Below are positions 49,780 through 57,599 of a stretch of DNA of 64,000 nt, piece by piece; position 1 is the stretch's first letter; each line of letters begins with the position of its first letter. Made by a program: the position numbers and the translations under genes. The notes beneath the pieces are model-generated. The model worked only from the letters and a program-made list of their open reading frames with translations, was not told the origin of the DNA and searched no databases. The stretch is from an uncultured Clostridia bacterium (GTDB lineage: Bacteria; Bacillota; Clostridia; Christensenellales; Borkfalkiaceae): contig CALVWX010000001.1 in the NCBI GenBank assembly GCA_944368215.1, positions 58,251 to 122,250 of the forward strand. The letters run 5' to 3'.

Positions 49780-51612
49780 ATGTCAAAAAAGCAAAAAGAA
49801 AAAAAAGTTAAATGCACGTCTATCGGCGGACAGGCCGTAATGGAAGGCGTTATGATGCAGGGCGCAACGGCGTACTGCACCGCCGTGCGCGACCCCGAAG
49901 GCGTCATTCAGGTCGAGCGCCTGCGTTTGAACCGCTCGCCCGCGGCGCAAAAGGCTTCTAAAATACCCTTCGTGCGCGGCGTGGTAAACATGTTTTCATC
50001 GCTCGTCCGCGGCACAAAAACGCTCATGCGCAGCGCGCAGGTCTATGGCGGCGACGACGAAGAGCCCGGCCGCGTCCAGCGCTGGCTGGCCGAAAAATTC
50101 AAAGTCGATTTAATGGAGGCGGCCACGTTCATATCCGCCCTTCTCGGCGTGGCGCTGGCGATCGCGCTGTTCATGATTCTGCCCCAGCTCGCCGTCGGCG
50201 GGCTCGTCGGCCTCTTCCCGGCGCTCGGCGGAGTGTGGGAGTCTGTCCTCCTCGGCGTGTTCAAGCTGATAATATTTCTGGCTTACCTCGGCCTCATTCT
50301 CCTTTTAAAGGATATCCAGCGGCTCTACCGCTACCATGGCGCCGAACATAAAACGATAAACTGCTACGAAAAAGGCCTGCCTTTGACCCCCGAAAACGTT
50401 GAAAGCTGTTCGCGCATACACGACCGCTGCGGCACGTCCTTTTTGTTTATCGTCCTCATCATCAACATAGTCATTCTTTCGCTCGTCTACTGGGCGGTAG
50501 GCATAACGCCCGAAAAAATCCCCAACGGCGCGCTGCGCGTGCTGGCAAGGCTGGGCATGGAAATTATCCTTCTGCCCCTCATTGCGGGCGTGAGCTACGA
50601 AATTTTAAAGCTTCTCGCAAAATTCCACGGCCCCGTATCCCTCGTGCTCAAGTCGCCCGGAATTCTCCTTCAGAAGGTGTTCACCACGCGCGAACCCGAC
50701 CGCGAAATGATTGAAGTAGCCATTGCCGCGTTCAACGCGGCGGCTGAGATGGACGCCAATCCCGCTATGCCCGAAACTCACTTCATAATAGGCGGCATAC
50801 TGTCGCCCCTTCTCGCGCAGACCAAAAAACTCTTCGCCGAAAACGGCATAGACGAAAGCGACGCCGAGTGGATATATTCCATAGTCCTCGGCATACCCCG
50901 CAGCAGTCTCGAGGAGAAGGAGAGGGTGGTTAAGCCCTCCGAGGCCAAAAAGATAGAAGAAATCGTGCAAAAGCGCCTCACAGGCAGGCCGCTGTGGTAC
51001 GTAATGGGCGACACCGAATTTTACGGCTGCAAAATAAAGGTGGACGAGCGCGTTTTAATCCCCCGCCCCGAAACCGAAATACTGGCCGAGCACGTCATAA
51101 AGACGGCCGAAGACGGCGACAAAATTCTCGACCTCTGCACGGGCAGCGGCTGCATAGCCATAGCGGTTGCCAAAAACTGCAAGGCAAAGCACGTTCAGAT
51201 TACCGCTTCCGACGTATCCGACGCGGCCATAATGCTCGCCAAGGAAAACGCCAACTACAACTCGGTCGATATCACGTTCATACAGAGCGACCTCTTTTCC
51301 AAAATACACGGCAGGTTCAACATAATTGTCTGCAACCCGCCCTATATAAAGACTTCCGAAATTCCCACCCTTCAGCGCGAAGTGCGCGAATGGGAGCCCC
51401 GCATCGCCCTCGACGGCGGCGACGACGGCCTCGATTTCTACCGCCGCCTCGCGCGCGAAATTCCCCGCTATATCGCAAAGGGCGGCATGCTCATGCTCGA
51501 AGTGGGCGAAGGTCAGGCCGAAGAGGTTTTAAAGCTCTTCGAAAAGCGCGACTACGCCATGGTCGTCAAGGACTATTCTGGCGTGGACAGAATACTCAAA
51601 ATAGCTTTCTGA
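49780..51612 (+). CDS. prmC: Fusion of YqhQ (DUF1385) membrane protein and PrmC release-factor methyltransferase
   Basis: 610 residues, two proteins in one frame. Residues 1-310: YqhQ/DUF1385, a metal-dependent-enzyme-like protein of unknown activity, with GGQAVMEGVMMQG near residues 16-28, helices at about 112-140, 150-177 and 220-240, and HGAEHKTINCYE at 186-197. Residues about 325-610: PrmC, which methylates Gln of the GGQ motif of release factors, with a helical start, IPRPETE at 427-433, the SAM loop DLCTGSGCIA at 451-460 and the catalytic NPPY at 519-522. The two genes are separate neighbours in many Clostridia; here no stop or ribosome site separates them. No clear Shine-Dalgarno sequence precedes the ATG. 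prfA follows after a family A repeat. Confidence 0.9.
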   Translation: MSKKQKEKKVKCTSIGGQAVMEGVMMQGATAYCTAVRDPEGVIQVERLRLNRSPAAQKASKIPFVRGVVNMFSSLVRGTKTLMRSAQVYGGDDEEPGRVQRWLAEKFKVDLMEAATFISALLGVALAIALFMILPQLAVGGLVGLFPALGGVWESVLLGVFKLIIFLAYLGLILLLKDIQRLYRYHGAEHKTINCYEKGLPLTPENVESCSRIHDRCGTSFLFIVLIINIVILSLVYWAVGITPEKIPNGALRVLARLGMEIILLPLIAGVSYEILKLLAKFHGPVSLVLKSPGILLQKVFTTREPDREMIEVAIAAFNAAAEMDANPAMPETHFIIGGILSPLLAQTKKLFAENGIDESDAEWIYSIVLGIPRSSLEEKERVVKPSEAKKIEEIVQKRLTGRPLWYVMGDTEFYGCKIKVDERVLIPRPETEILAEHVIKTAEDGDKILDLCTGSGCIAIAVAKNCKAKHVQITASDVSDAAIMLAKENANYNSVDITFIQSDLFSKIHGRFNIIVCNPPYIKTSEIPTLQREVREWEPRIALDGGDDGLDFYRRLAREIPRYIAKGGMLMLEVGEGQAEEVLKLFEKRDYAMVVKDYSGVDRILKIAF

Positions 51613-51697
51613 AAGATTAGCGCGGTTTCGCTTGCAAGCATAATCGATTGTAAATCGCGCAAAGCTTCAGCGTTTGCGAGAGAAATTTACTCTACAT

Positions 51698-51821
51698 TGT
51701 CATACTGAGCGGAGCGAAGTGAACGAAGCAAACGCAGCGCAGTCGAATGTATCTTGCAGGGTGCAAACTCAAACAAGATCTTTCGACGTCGTTCGCTGTG
51801 CTCACTCTGCTCAAGATGACA
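51698..51821. repeat. Interspersed repeat family A, copy 4
   Basis: TGTCAT to ATGACA with both inverted halves (CATACTGAGCGGAGCGAAG, GCAGTCGAATGTATCTTGC, CAAGATCTTTCGACG, GCTCAAGATGACA). It lies between the prmC fusion and prfA, 37 bases before the prfA start. Confidence 0.85.
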
Positions 51822-51833
51822 GGGGGAGTAATT

Positions 51834-51850
51834 CCCTAACCCCTAACCCC
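51834..51850 (+). repeat. Short CCCTAAC tandem repeat before prfA
   Basis: Two copies of CCCTAAC and a third partial one (CCC), directly followed by TATAATAT and the prfA ATG. No ribosome site is seen, so how prfA translation starts is unclear. Confidence 0.6.
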
Positions 51851-51858
51851 TATAATAT

Positions 51859-52938
51859 ATGGCAGATATAATAACCAGACTCAAAGATATTTACGATAAA
51901 TACAACGCGCTCTCCGCGCAGCTTGCGGACAGTTCGGTGATTGCCGACTCCGCGGCCTTTGCCAAGCTCGCCAAGGAACAGTCCGAGCTCGAAGAGCCCG
52001 CGCAGAAATATTCCGAATATATGGAAGTCACCCGCCGCATGGAACAGGCGGAGGAGGCGGCCAGGACCGAATCCGACCCTGAAATGCGCGAACTTTTAAA
52101 CGAGGAAATATATTCCTGCAAGGACAGGCTCGAGGCCCTGCGCGACGAAATCAAAATCATTCTTCTGCCCAAGGACAAGAATGACGAGCGCGACTGCATA
52201 ATGGAAATACGCGCGGGCGCGGGCGGGGAGGAGGCGGCCCTGTTCGCATACGAACTTTACCGCATGTACATCAATTACTGCGAGCGCCACCGTCTCAAAA
52301 TTGAAGAAGTCGACAAAAGCTCTACGGAGTTGGGCGGCATAAAGGAAGTTGTGCTCAACATCTCGGGCAAGGGCGCGTACAGACAGCTAAAGTTCGAAAG
52401 CGGCGTCCACCGCGTTCAGCGCGTGCCCGAAACCGAATCGCAGGGCCGCGTTCACACCTCAACGGCAACCGTGGCCGTTCTGCCCGAAGCCGAGGACGTC
52501 GACGTGGAAATACGCGACGAGGATATAAGGGTGGACGTATACCGCTCCTCGGGCGCGGGCGGTCAAAAGGTAAACAAGACTGAAACGGCCATCCGCATAA
52601 CCCACTTTCCCACAGGCATAGTCGTCACCTGTCAGGACGAGCGCAGCCAGCTTAAAAACAAGGACAAGGCCTTCAAGGTTCTGCGCTCCAGGCTGTACGA
52701 TTATTACAGCAGCCGCAACCAGTCGGCGCAGGACGCCCAGCGCAAGAGCCTTGTCGGCCGCGGCGACCGTTCGGAGCGTATCCGCACGTATAATTTCCCT
52801 CAGGGCAGAGTCACCGACCACCGCATAGGCCTTTCGCTCTACTCGCTCGATTCCTTTATTATGGGCGACATAGACGAAATGATAGAAGCACTCGCCGTGG
52901 CCGAGCGCGAAAACGCCCTCGCGGGAGAGAACAGTTAA
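51859..52938 (+). CDS. prfA: Peptide chain release factor 1
   Basis: Reads UAA and UAG stop codons in the ribosome A site. 359 residues, normal length. Helical domain 1 is followed by the anticodon-like PET tripeptide (190-192), which marks RF1 rather than RF2, then GGQ at 234-236 in [13 protein letters not shown], the residue methylated by the PrmC part of the preceding gene. The start is well defined by alignment in mind with the family but has no Shine-Dalgarno sequence, being preceded by the repeat region at 51698-51850. Confidence 0.96.
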   Translation: MADIITRLKDIYDKYNALSAQLADSSVIADSAAFAKLAKEQSELEEPAQKYSEYMEVTRRMEQAEEAARTESDPEMRELLNEEIYSCKDRLEALRDEIKIILLPKDKNDERDCIMEIRAGAGGEEAALFAYELYRMYINYCERHRLKIEEVDKSSTELGGIKEVVLNISGKGAYRQLKFESGVHRVQRVPETESQGRVHTSTATVAVLPEAEDVDVEIRDEDIRVDVYRSSGAGGQKVNKTETAIRITHFPTGIVVTCQDERSQLKNKDKAFKVLRSRLYDYYSSRNQSAQDAQRKSLVGRGDRSERIRTYNFPQGRVTDHRIGLSLYSLDSFIMGDIDEMIEALAVAERENALAGENS

Positions 52939-53101
52939 CGCAAATTAAGCGCCGGACAATACCATATTGGAGCCTCCCTTGCCAAAGGGAGGTGCCGAAC
53001 GCAATTTATGGAGTGAGGCGGAGGGATATATACGCGCGTCAGCGCACCTTAACGCCGCATAGTGCGTAGGCAATTTGTAAAACTTATCAAGGGATAAATG
53101 A

Positions 53102-53473
53102 ATGAAACAAACAAACAACCGCTCAAGTGAAGACTATCTCGAGGCCATATTGTTGCTTTCGCGCGAGCTTGAGTTCGTGCACCGCATAGATATCGCGCGC
53201 AGGATGGGCGTGTCCCAGCCCGCCGTGCAGAAGGCCATAAAAATTCTGATAGACGGCGGATATATAACCTGCGACGGCATGCACATATACCTAACCCAAT
53301 CGGGCAAAGAATATGCCGAAAACGTTTATAACCGCCATTGCGTAATACGTTCCTTTCTGCGCCTTCACGGCGTAAACGAGGCCGATGCCAATTCGGACGC
53401 CTGCGAGCTCGAACACGTCGTTTCGGACGCTACCTTCTCCATGATGGAAGATTACGTAAAAAAGCATGAATAA
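53102..53473 (+). CDS. DtxR/MntR-family metal-dependent regulator
   Basis: Represses metal-uptake genes when its metal is abundant. 123 residues, with a winged helix-turn-helix (IDIARRMGVSQPAVQKAIKIL) and a dimerisation domain but no C-terminal SH3-like domain. Metal ligands by family comparison: EDYLEA near the N-terminus, NRH in the middle, and CELEH near the C-terminus. The Cys in the last group matches iron-sensing DtxR, where MntR has Glu, while the first group has the Asp of MntR. It lies upstream of feoA-feoA-feoB, so iron is the likely effector (inference). AAGGGA is 7 bases before the ATG. Confidence 0.85.
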   Translation: MKQTNNRSSEDYLEAILLLSRELEFVHRIDIARRMGVSQPAVQKAIKILIDGGYITCDGMHIYLTQSGKEYAENVYNRHCVIRSFLRLHGVNEADANSDACELEHVVSDATFSMMEDYVKKHE

Positions 53474-53547
53474 ACGCCGCGCAATGCGTTCGGCGGCATA
53501 TATCCGCGCCGCTTTTGCGGTAAGATTAAGGGATTTATATAATGATT

Positions 53548-53592
53548 AACCCCGCGCGGGGCAGAAAAATTTCTGCACCGCGCGGGGTTTTA
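53548..53592 (+). terminator. Rho-independent terminator after the DtxR-type regulator gene
   Basis: AACCCCGCGCGG (53548-53559) pairs with CCGCGCGGGGTT (53578-53589), with an inner GGCAGAAA/TTTCTGC helix, followed by TTTAT. Confidence 0.85.
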
Positions 53593-53746
53593 TTTACTGT
53601 ATCATAAAATTAAACTGTGATTATTTCCCGCAGGTAGCATGCTCCTGCCGCTTGCATATTTGACTGATATTCCACATAATGGAATTATAGTCAATTAAAG
53701 GTAAAATAATATTCATTTATGACATTGCGGTTTATATTTTCTCTTT

Positions 53747-53895
53747 TGTCATACTGAGCGCAGTCGAACGTATCTGGCACGGTATAACACCGTGCCGACA
53801 AAAGAGAAAATGTTGTATCGACATGTTTGTTTTTGTTGAGTTTCGGGCAAGATCCTTCGGCACCGTTCGCTGAGCTCACTTTACTCTGGATGACG
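53747..53895. repeat. Interspersed repeat family A, copy 5
   Basis: Starts TGTCATACTGAGCG and ends GGATGACG, with AGTCGAACGTATC and CAAGATCCTTCGGC inside. About 25 bases longer than other copies. It occupies part of the 692-base gap between the regulator and feoA. Confidence 0.78.
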
Positions 53896-54052
53896 CAATG
53901 AACCCGTCCGCCCGCCCAAAATTATGCGGGCGAAGCCCGCGCCGCGCAGTCGAAAGACTTTGTACGGCATTTATCCGTGCGGGATATTGCAATGCAAGTG
54001 CGTGAATGTAGTTCAAAAAATAAACCATGGTAAAAATTTTTTGATTATTTTA

Positions 54053-54066
54053 TTAACTAAGGTTAA
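54053..54066. promoter_or_regulatory. Palindrome next to the feo promoter
   Basis: TTAAC-TAAG-GTTAA, an inverted repeat a few bases before the -35 box. DtxR-type operators are TTAGG-like inverted repeats, so it is a candidate binding site for the regulator at 53102. A second inverted repeat, AATTAA/TTAATT (54099-54115), follows the -10 box. Confidence 0.5.
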
Positions 54067-54072
54067 TTTTTG

Positions 54073-54101
54073 TTGACAACGCCAATAAACTTAACTATAA
54101 T
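54073..54101 (+). promoter_or_regulatory. Promoter of the feo operon
   Basis: TTGACA (54073-54078) and TATAAT (54096-54101), 17-base spacer: a perfect sigma-A consensus. Confidence 0.9.
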
Positions 54102-54165
54102 TAATTTTGTTAATTGAAGGGACGCCTTCGCTGCGCGCCTTTCAATGGTGGAGGAGGTAGATAAA

Positions 54166-54378
54166 ATGCCTGTAACATTGGCGCCAGCAAACACGCCGGT
54201 AAGAATATTGAAGATAACCGCCGAAGAAAAGGTACGCAAGCACCTTCTCGAACTCGGAATAACCGAAGGCGGCGGCATAACCTTGATTTCTTCCACGGCG
54301 AACGGCGTAATAGTCATCGTAAAGGAAGGCCGTCTGTGCCTCGACGGAGCGCTCGCAAAGAGCATTCTCGTCGGCTGA
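54166..54378 (+). CDS. feoA: FeoA domain protein, first copy
   Basis: Small SH3-like partner of the ferrous iron transporter FeoB. 70 residues. The core VRILKITAEEKVRKHLLELGITEGGGI is typical of FeoA (basic residue, LxxLGI). The ATG at 54166 has GGAGGAGG 8 bases before it. The first of two FeoA genes; the second follows after 55 bases. Probably cytoplasmic, binding the FeoB G-domain. Confidence 0.9.
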   Translation: MPVTLAPANTPVRILKITAEEKVRKHLLELGITEGGGITLISSTANGVIVIVKEGRLCLDGALAKSILVG

Positions 54379-54433
54379 AGGCGCGGGGCATTCATATAAG
54401 TGCAAGCAAAAAAATAAAATATGGAGATATAAT

Positions 54434-54661
54434 ATGACAAAACTTTTGAGTGATTTTGCCGTGGGACAACGCGGCAGAATAACAAAGGTCAACGGCGACG
54501 GCGCAATACGCCGCAGGCTGTTCGACATGGGCGTCACGCCCGGCGCTGACGTGATGCTCCGCAAAAAAGCGCCCCTCGGCGACCCGCTCGAAGTCAATCT
54601 TCGCGGCTATGAACTTACGCTCCGCAAAGTCGAAGCGGCATGCGTGGAGGTGGAAGTATAA
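54434..54661 (+). CDS. feoA: FeoA domain protein, second copy
   Basis: 75 residues. RRRLFDMGVTPGADVMLRKKAPLGDPLEVNLRGYELTLRK is the FeoA fold with the DPLEV motif, closer to stand-alone FeoA than the first copy. AAAATATGGAGATATA precedes the ATG. The stop codon shares one base with the feoB start, so the two are coupled. Confidence 0.92.
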   Translation: MTKLLSDFAVGQRGRITKVNGDGAIRRRLFDMGVTPGADVMLRKKAPLGDPLEVNLRGYELTLRKVEAACVEVEV

Positions 54662-56949
54662 TGAAAACTTTCGCACTCGCCGGCAACCCCAACTGCGGCA
54701 AAACTACGCTGTTCAACGCCCTCACGGGCTCAACCGCCCACGTAGGCAACTGGCCGGGCGTAACTGTAGATAAGCGCGAAGGCGTGTACAAGGGCGGCGC
54801 CGAAAAGGTTGCGATAATCGACCTTCCCGGCATCTATTCGCTCTCGCCCTACACCCCGGAGGAGGTTATCTCCCGCAACTACATTCTCGACGAAAAGCCT
54901 TACGGCATAATCAATATCGTCGACGCGACCAACTTAGAGCGCAACCTCTATCTTACTACGCAGCTCCTCGAAATGGACGTCCCCGTCATAGTCGCGCTCA
55001 ACATGATGGACGAAGTCGAAAAAGTCGGCGATAAAATAGACGTCGCCGCGCTCGAACGGGCCGTAGGCGTGCCCGTGGTCGCCATCTCCGCCCTGCGCAA
55101 AAAAGGCATAAAGGAACTCATGGACAGGGCGATTGCCCTCCGCGCAGAACGCAGGGGCTCAACAGTCCTCGGCGGCGCGCTGGCGCCCAAAATAGAGCGC
55201 GCAAGGCAGTTCTTTGAAGCGGGCGGCGTAGCTTCGCCCCTCTTCCATGCGGTAAAAATGCTCGAAGGCGACGAAATAGAGCTGAAGCACGACGGCGCAA
55301 AGGAACTGTACACAGAAATCTCCGCCGGTCAGGACATGGAGGCGGCCGTCGCAGACGAAAGATATAAATATATCTCGGCGCATTTCTCCACGGCAAAGAA
55401 CAAAAAGGAAAAATCTGCGCTGACAAAGTCGGATAAGGCGGATAAGGTTTTAACCCACCGCATATGGGGTCTGCCCATCTTCGCGGTAATACTTTTCGCC
55501 ATATTCCATCTTACTTTCGCCGAAGATTTATTCTACATAAACACCATATATTCTGCGGCCAACGGCGGCAACGGACTGCCCACGTTCGCGGATATGGGCT
55601 ACGGAACGCTGGGCGACAGCGAAATTTACGAAAATTTCGGCATAGCCCTCGCGGCATGTTTTTACGACGGCGCAGTGTTCTCGCCGGGCGTGATACTCAC
55701 TAACCTGTTTAACCTGCTGCTCAATTACATAAACTACGGCATAGGCCTCGGCGTAGAGGCGGCGGGCGCCGCCGAATGGGCCGCAAGCCTCATTAACGAC
55801 GGCATAGTCGGGGGTATAACGGCGGTTTTAGGCTTCCTGCCCCAGATACTTACTCTGTTTTTGTTCTTCTCCATTCTGGAAGACACCGGCTACATGGCCC
55901 GCGTGGCGTTCATTCTCGACAGAATTTTCCGCCGCTTCGGCCTGTCCGGCAGGGCGTTCATGCCCATGATAATGGGCTTCGGCTGCTCTCTGCCCGCAAT
56001 GATAAACACCCGCACGCTCGCCGACGACAACGAAAGAACGGCAACTATCAGGGTTATACCCTTCTTCTCGTGCGGTGCAAAACTGCCCATACTCACGGCC
56101 ATAGCGGGCGGCATGTGCGAACTGTTCGGCCTGCCCAGCGTTGAGCTGATAACCTTCTGCATGTACGTGCTCGGCATAGTTACCGCAATAATCTGCGTAA
56201 TAGTCATGCGCGCAACCACCATGCGCGGCGCCGTTCCTCCCTTCATAATGGAACTGCCCGCATACCATATACCCGGCTTCAAAAACCTCATGCTCCACCT
56301 GTGGGATAAAACAAAGCACTTCGTCAAAAAGGCGTTCACTATAATCTTTGTTTCCACGGTGCTCATCTGGTTCCTTCAGTCCTTCCGCTGGAACTGGACG
56401 TATATCGGCGCTGACGACATGGGCGAATCAATTCTCGCCTCGGTCGGCCAGCTTATTCAGCCTCTGTTCACGCCCCTCGGCTTCGGTTCGCAGCTGGGCA
56501 GCTACGGCTGGGTGTTCGCGGTCGCGGCAATCACGGGTCTTATCGCCAAGGAAAACGTCATCTCCACCTTCACGGTGCTCGCCGCCATGCTCGTTGCGGG
56601 TTTTGAAGGCACCGAGGACGGCATAGGCGAAGCCGTCGTCATGATAGAAGCTACTGGCATGACCCCTGCGGCGTGCATAGCCTTTATAATGTTCAACATG
56701 ACGACCATTCCCTGCTTCGCGGCCGTTGCCACTGCCAAGGCGGAGCTGCCCGCGGGCAAGTTCGGCGGAACGCTCGTTTTCTGGCTGGTCACTTCCTACC
56801 TCGTCGGCACGGCAATATATACCGTAGGCGAATGGTGGTGGACGATTTTCATCTGGCTTGCAGTCGCCGTTGCCGCCGCTGCGGTAATAATTCTGCACAA
56901 CACGGGCAAAATCAAGCTGCCTTCGTTCAAAGCTAAAAGGAAATCATAA
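54661..56949 (+). CDS. feoB: Ferrous iron transporter FeoB
   Basis: GTP-regulated Fe2+ importer in the membrane, 762 residues. N-terminal GTPase with G1 GNPNCGKTT (8-16), G3 DLPGIYSL, G4 NMMD and G5 SALRKKG; then a helical spacer and the two Gate domains with the Cys motifs GFGCSLPA and FFSCGAKLPI. GGAGGTGG is upstream, at the end of feoA. Fe2+ uptake under anoxic conditions fits an anaerobe. Followed directly by the 51-residue partner gene. Confidence 0.97.
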   Translation: MKTFALAGNPNCGKTTLFNALTGSTAHVGNWPGVTVDKREGVYKGGAEKVAIIDLPGIYSLSPYTPEEVISRNYILDEKPYGIINIVDATNLERNLYLTTQLLEMDVPVIVALNMMDEVEKVGDKIDVAALERAVGVPVVAISALRKKGIKELMDRAIALRAERRGSTVLGGALAPKIERARQFFEAGGVASPLFHAVKMLEGDEIELKHDGAKELYTEISAGQDMEAAVADERYKYISAHFSTAKNKKEKSALTKSDKADKVLTHRIWGLPIFAVILFAIFHLTFAEDLFYINTIYSAANGGNGLPTFADMGYGTLGDSEIYENFGIALAACFYDGAVFSPGVILTNLFNLLLNYINYGIGLGVEAAGAAEWAASLINDGIVGGITAVLGFLPQILTLFLFFSILEDTGYMARVAFILDRIFRRFGLSGRAFMPMIMGFGCSLPAMINTRTLADDNERTATIRVIPFFSCGAKLPILTAIAGGMCELFGLPSVELITFCMYVLGIVTAIICVIVMRATTMRGAVPPFIMELPAYHIPGFKNLMLHLWDKTKHFVKKAFTIIFVSTVLIWFLQSFRWNWTYIGADDMGESILASVGQLIQPLFTPLGFGSQLGSYGWVFAVAAITGLIAKENVISTFTVLAAMLVAGFEGTEDGIGEAVVMIEATGMTPAACIAFIMFNMTTIPCFAAVATAKAELPAGKFGGTLVFWLVTSYLVGTAIYTVGEWWWTIFIWLAVAVAAAAVIILHNTGKIKLPSFKAKRKS

Positions 56950-57105
56950 ATGGGACCTTTGGAAATCTGTCTGATAATAATATGCGTCCTCGCCGTCTGC
57001 GGCGTTATAGGCGCGGCAATATACCGCAAGGTAAAGGGCAAACCCTCGGGCTGCGGATGCGGCTGCGAAGGCTGCCCCCACGCTTGCCATAATAAAAGGA
57101 AGTAA
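56950..57105 (+). CDS. FeoB-associated Cys-rich membrane protein
   Basis: 51 residues, starting at the base after the feoB stop. One N-terminal helix (about residues 4-25; ICLIIICVLAVCGVIGAAIY), then a basic hinge (RKVKGKP) and a Cys-rich tail with CGCGCEGC and HACH. This is the layout of the FeoB-associated family found next to FeoB in Firmicutes. It may relay or bind iron at the membrane; role not proven. Adjacent to a terminator at 57190. Confidence 0.88.
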   Translation: MGPLEICLIIICVLAVCGVIGAAIYRKVKGKPSGCGCGCEGCPHACHNKRK

Positions 57106-57151
57106 AGGCGCTTGCACTTTCTCTTCCGCATAAACGGGCGCATTGAAATTA

Positions 57152-57189
57152 CATATACAACACTCCACATGCATATACAACACTCCACA
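57152..57189 (+). repeat. 18-base direct repeat
   Basis: CATATACAACACTCCACA occurs at 57152-57169 and again at 57172-57189, just before the terminator of the feo operon. Short duplication of no obvious function. Confidence 0.8.
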
Positions 57190-57226
57190 AAGAAAGGGGC
57201 GCGGCCGTTGGCCGCGCCCCTTTCTT
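57190..57226. terminator. Terminator of the feo operon
   Basis: Perfect 17-bp stem (57190-57206 and 57210-57226) with core GGGGCGCGGCC and a 3-base loop, flanked by A-rich and T-rich bases. Confidence 0.82.
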
Positions 57227-57294
57227 ACATAATTGTCATATAGAACAAGGCGGCGCGGTTATAAAATTTTTAATAACAAACCCCGTCAAAACGC

Positions 57295-57324
57295 TTTACT
57301 TTTGTTTGTCAAATGTGATACTAT
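57295..57324 (+). promoter_or_regulatory. Possible promoter of the surface pectinesterase gene
   Basis: TTTACT (57295-57300) and TACTAT (57319-57324), 18-base spacer. TTGTCA (57306) with TTAGAT is an alternative. The leader to the start codon is about 270 bases. Confidence 0.45.
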
Positions 57325-57599
57325 ATTGTTAGATTTTTTCAAATTATTTTAGTTTTTATCACAAGCAAAATTTTGCGTGCTCTGCACGCAAAAGGGGCGG
57401 CGCAACGCGCCGCTCCCGCATATAAAAACCATTGATTGTATAAATAAAACAATTCGCAAAAACCCTGCGACGGGCATGCGCGCAAATATCGCGGAATAAT
57501 TTTTCCGCGGAAAACTTTCAGAAACTCACAGAGAGTATGATTGTTAAGTTAAACAAGCAGCTTTCGTGAAATATAAAAATATCTTTTAGGGGAAATGTA
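57325..57599 (+). other. Long leader of the surface pectinesterase gene
   Basis: No gene. Two adjacent hairpins: TTTTGCGTGC (57371-57380) with GCACGCAAAA (57384-57393), and GCGGCGC (57397-57403) with GCGCCGC (57407-57413). No T run follows, so they look like leader structures rather than terminators. The rest is AT-rich; AGGGGAAA precedes the start at 57600. Confidence 0.5.

Noticed and set aside
51834-51850. CCCTAAC repeats resembling telomere sequence
   Set aside because: Only two and a part of a third copy in a bacterial chromosome next to prfA; no hairpin telomere or linear end.
2570-53895. Family A repeats as insertion sequences
   Set aside because: Copies are about 125-150 bases with no transposase or open frame; at most a non-autonomous element.
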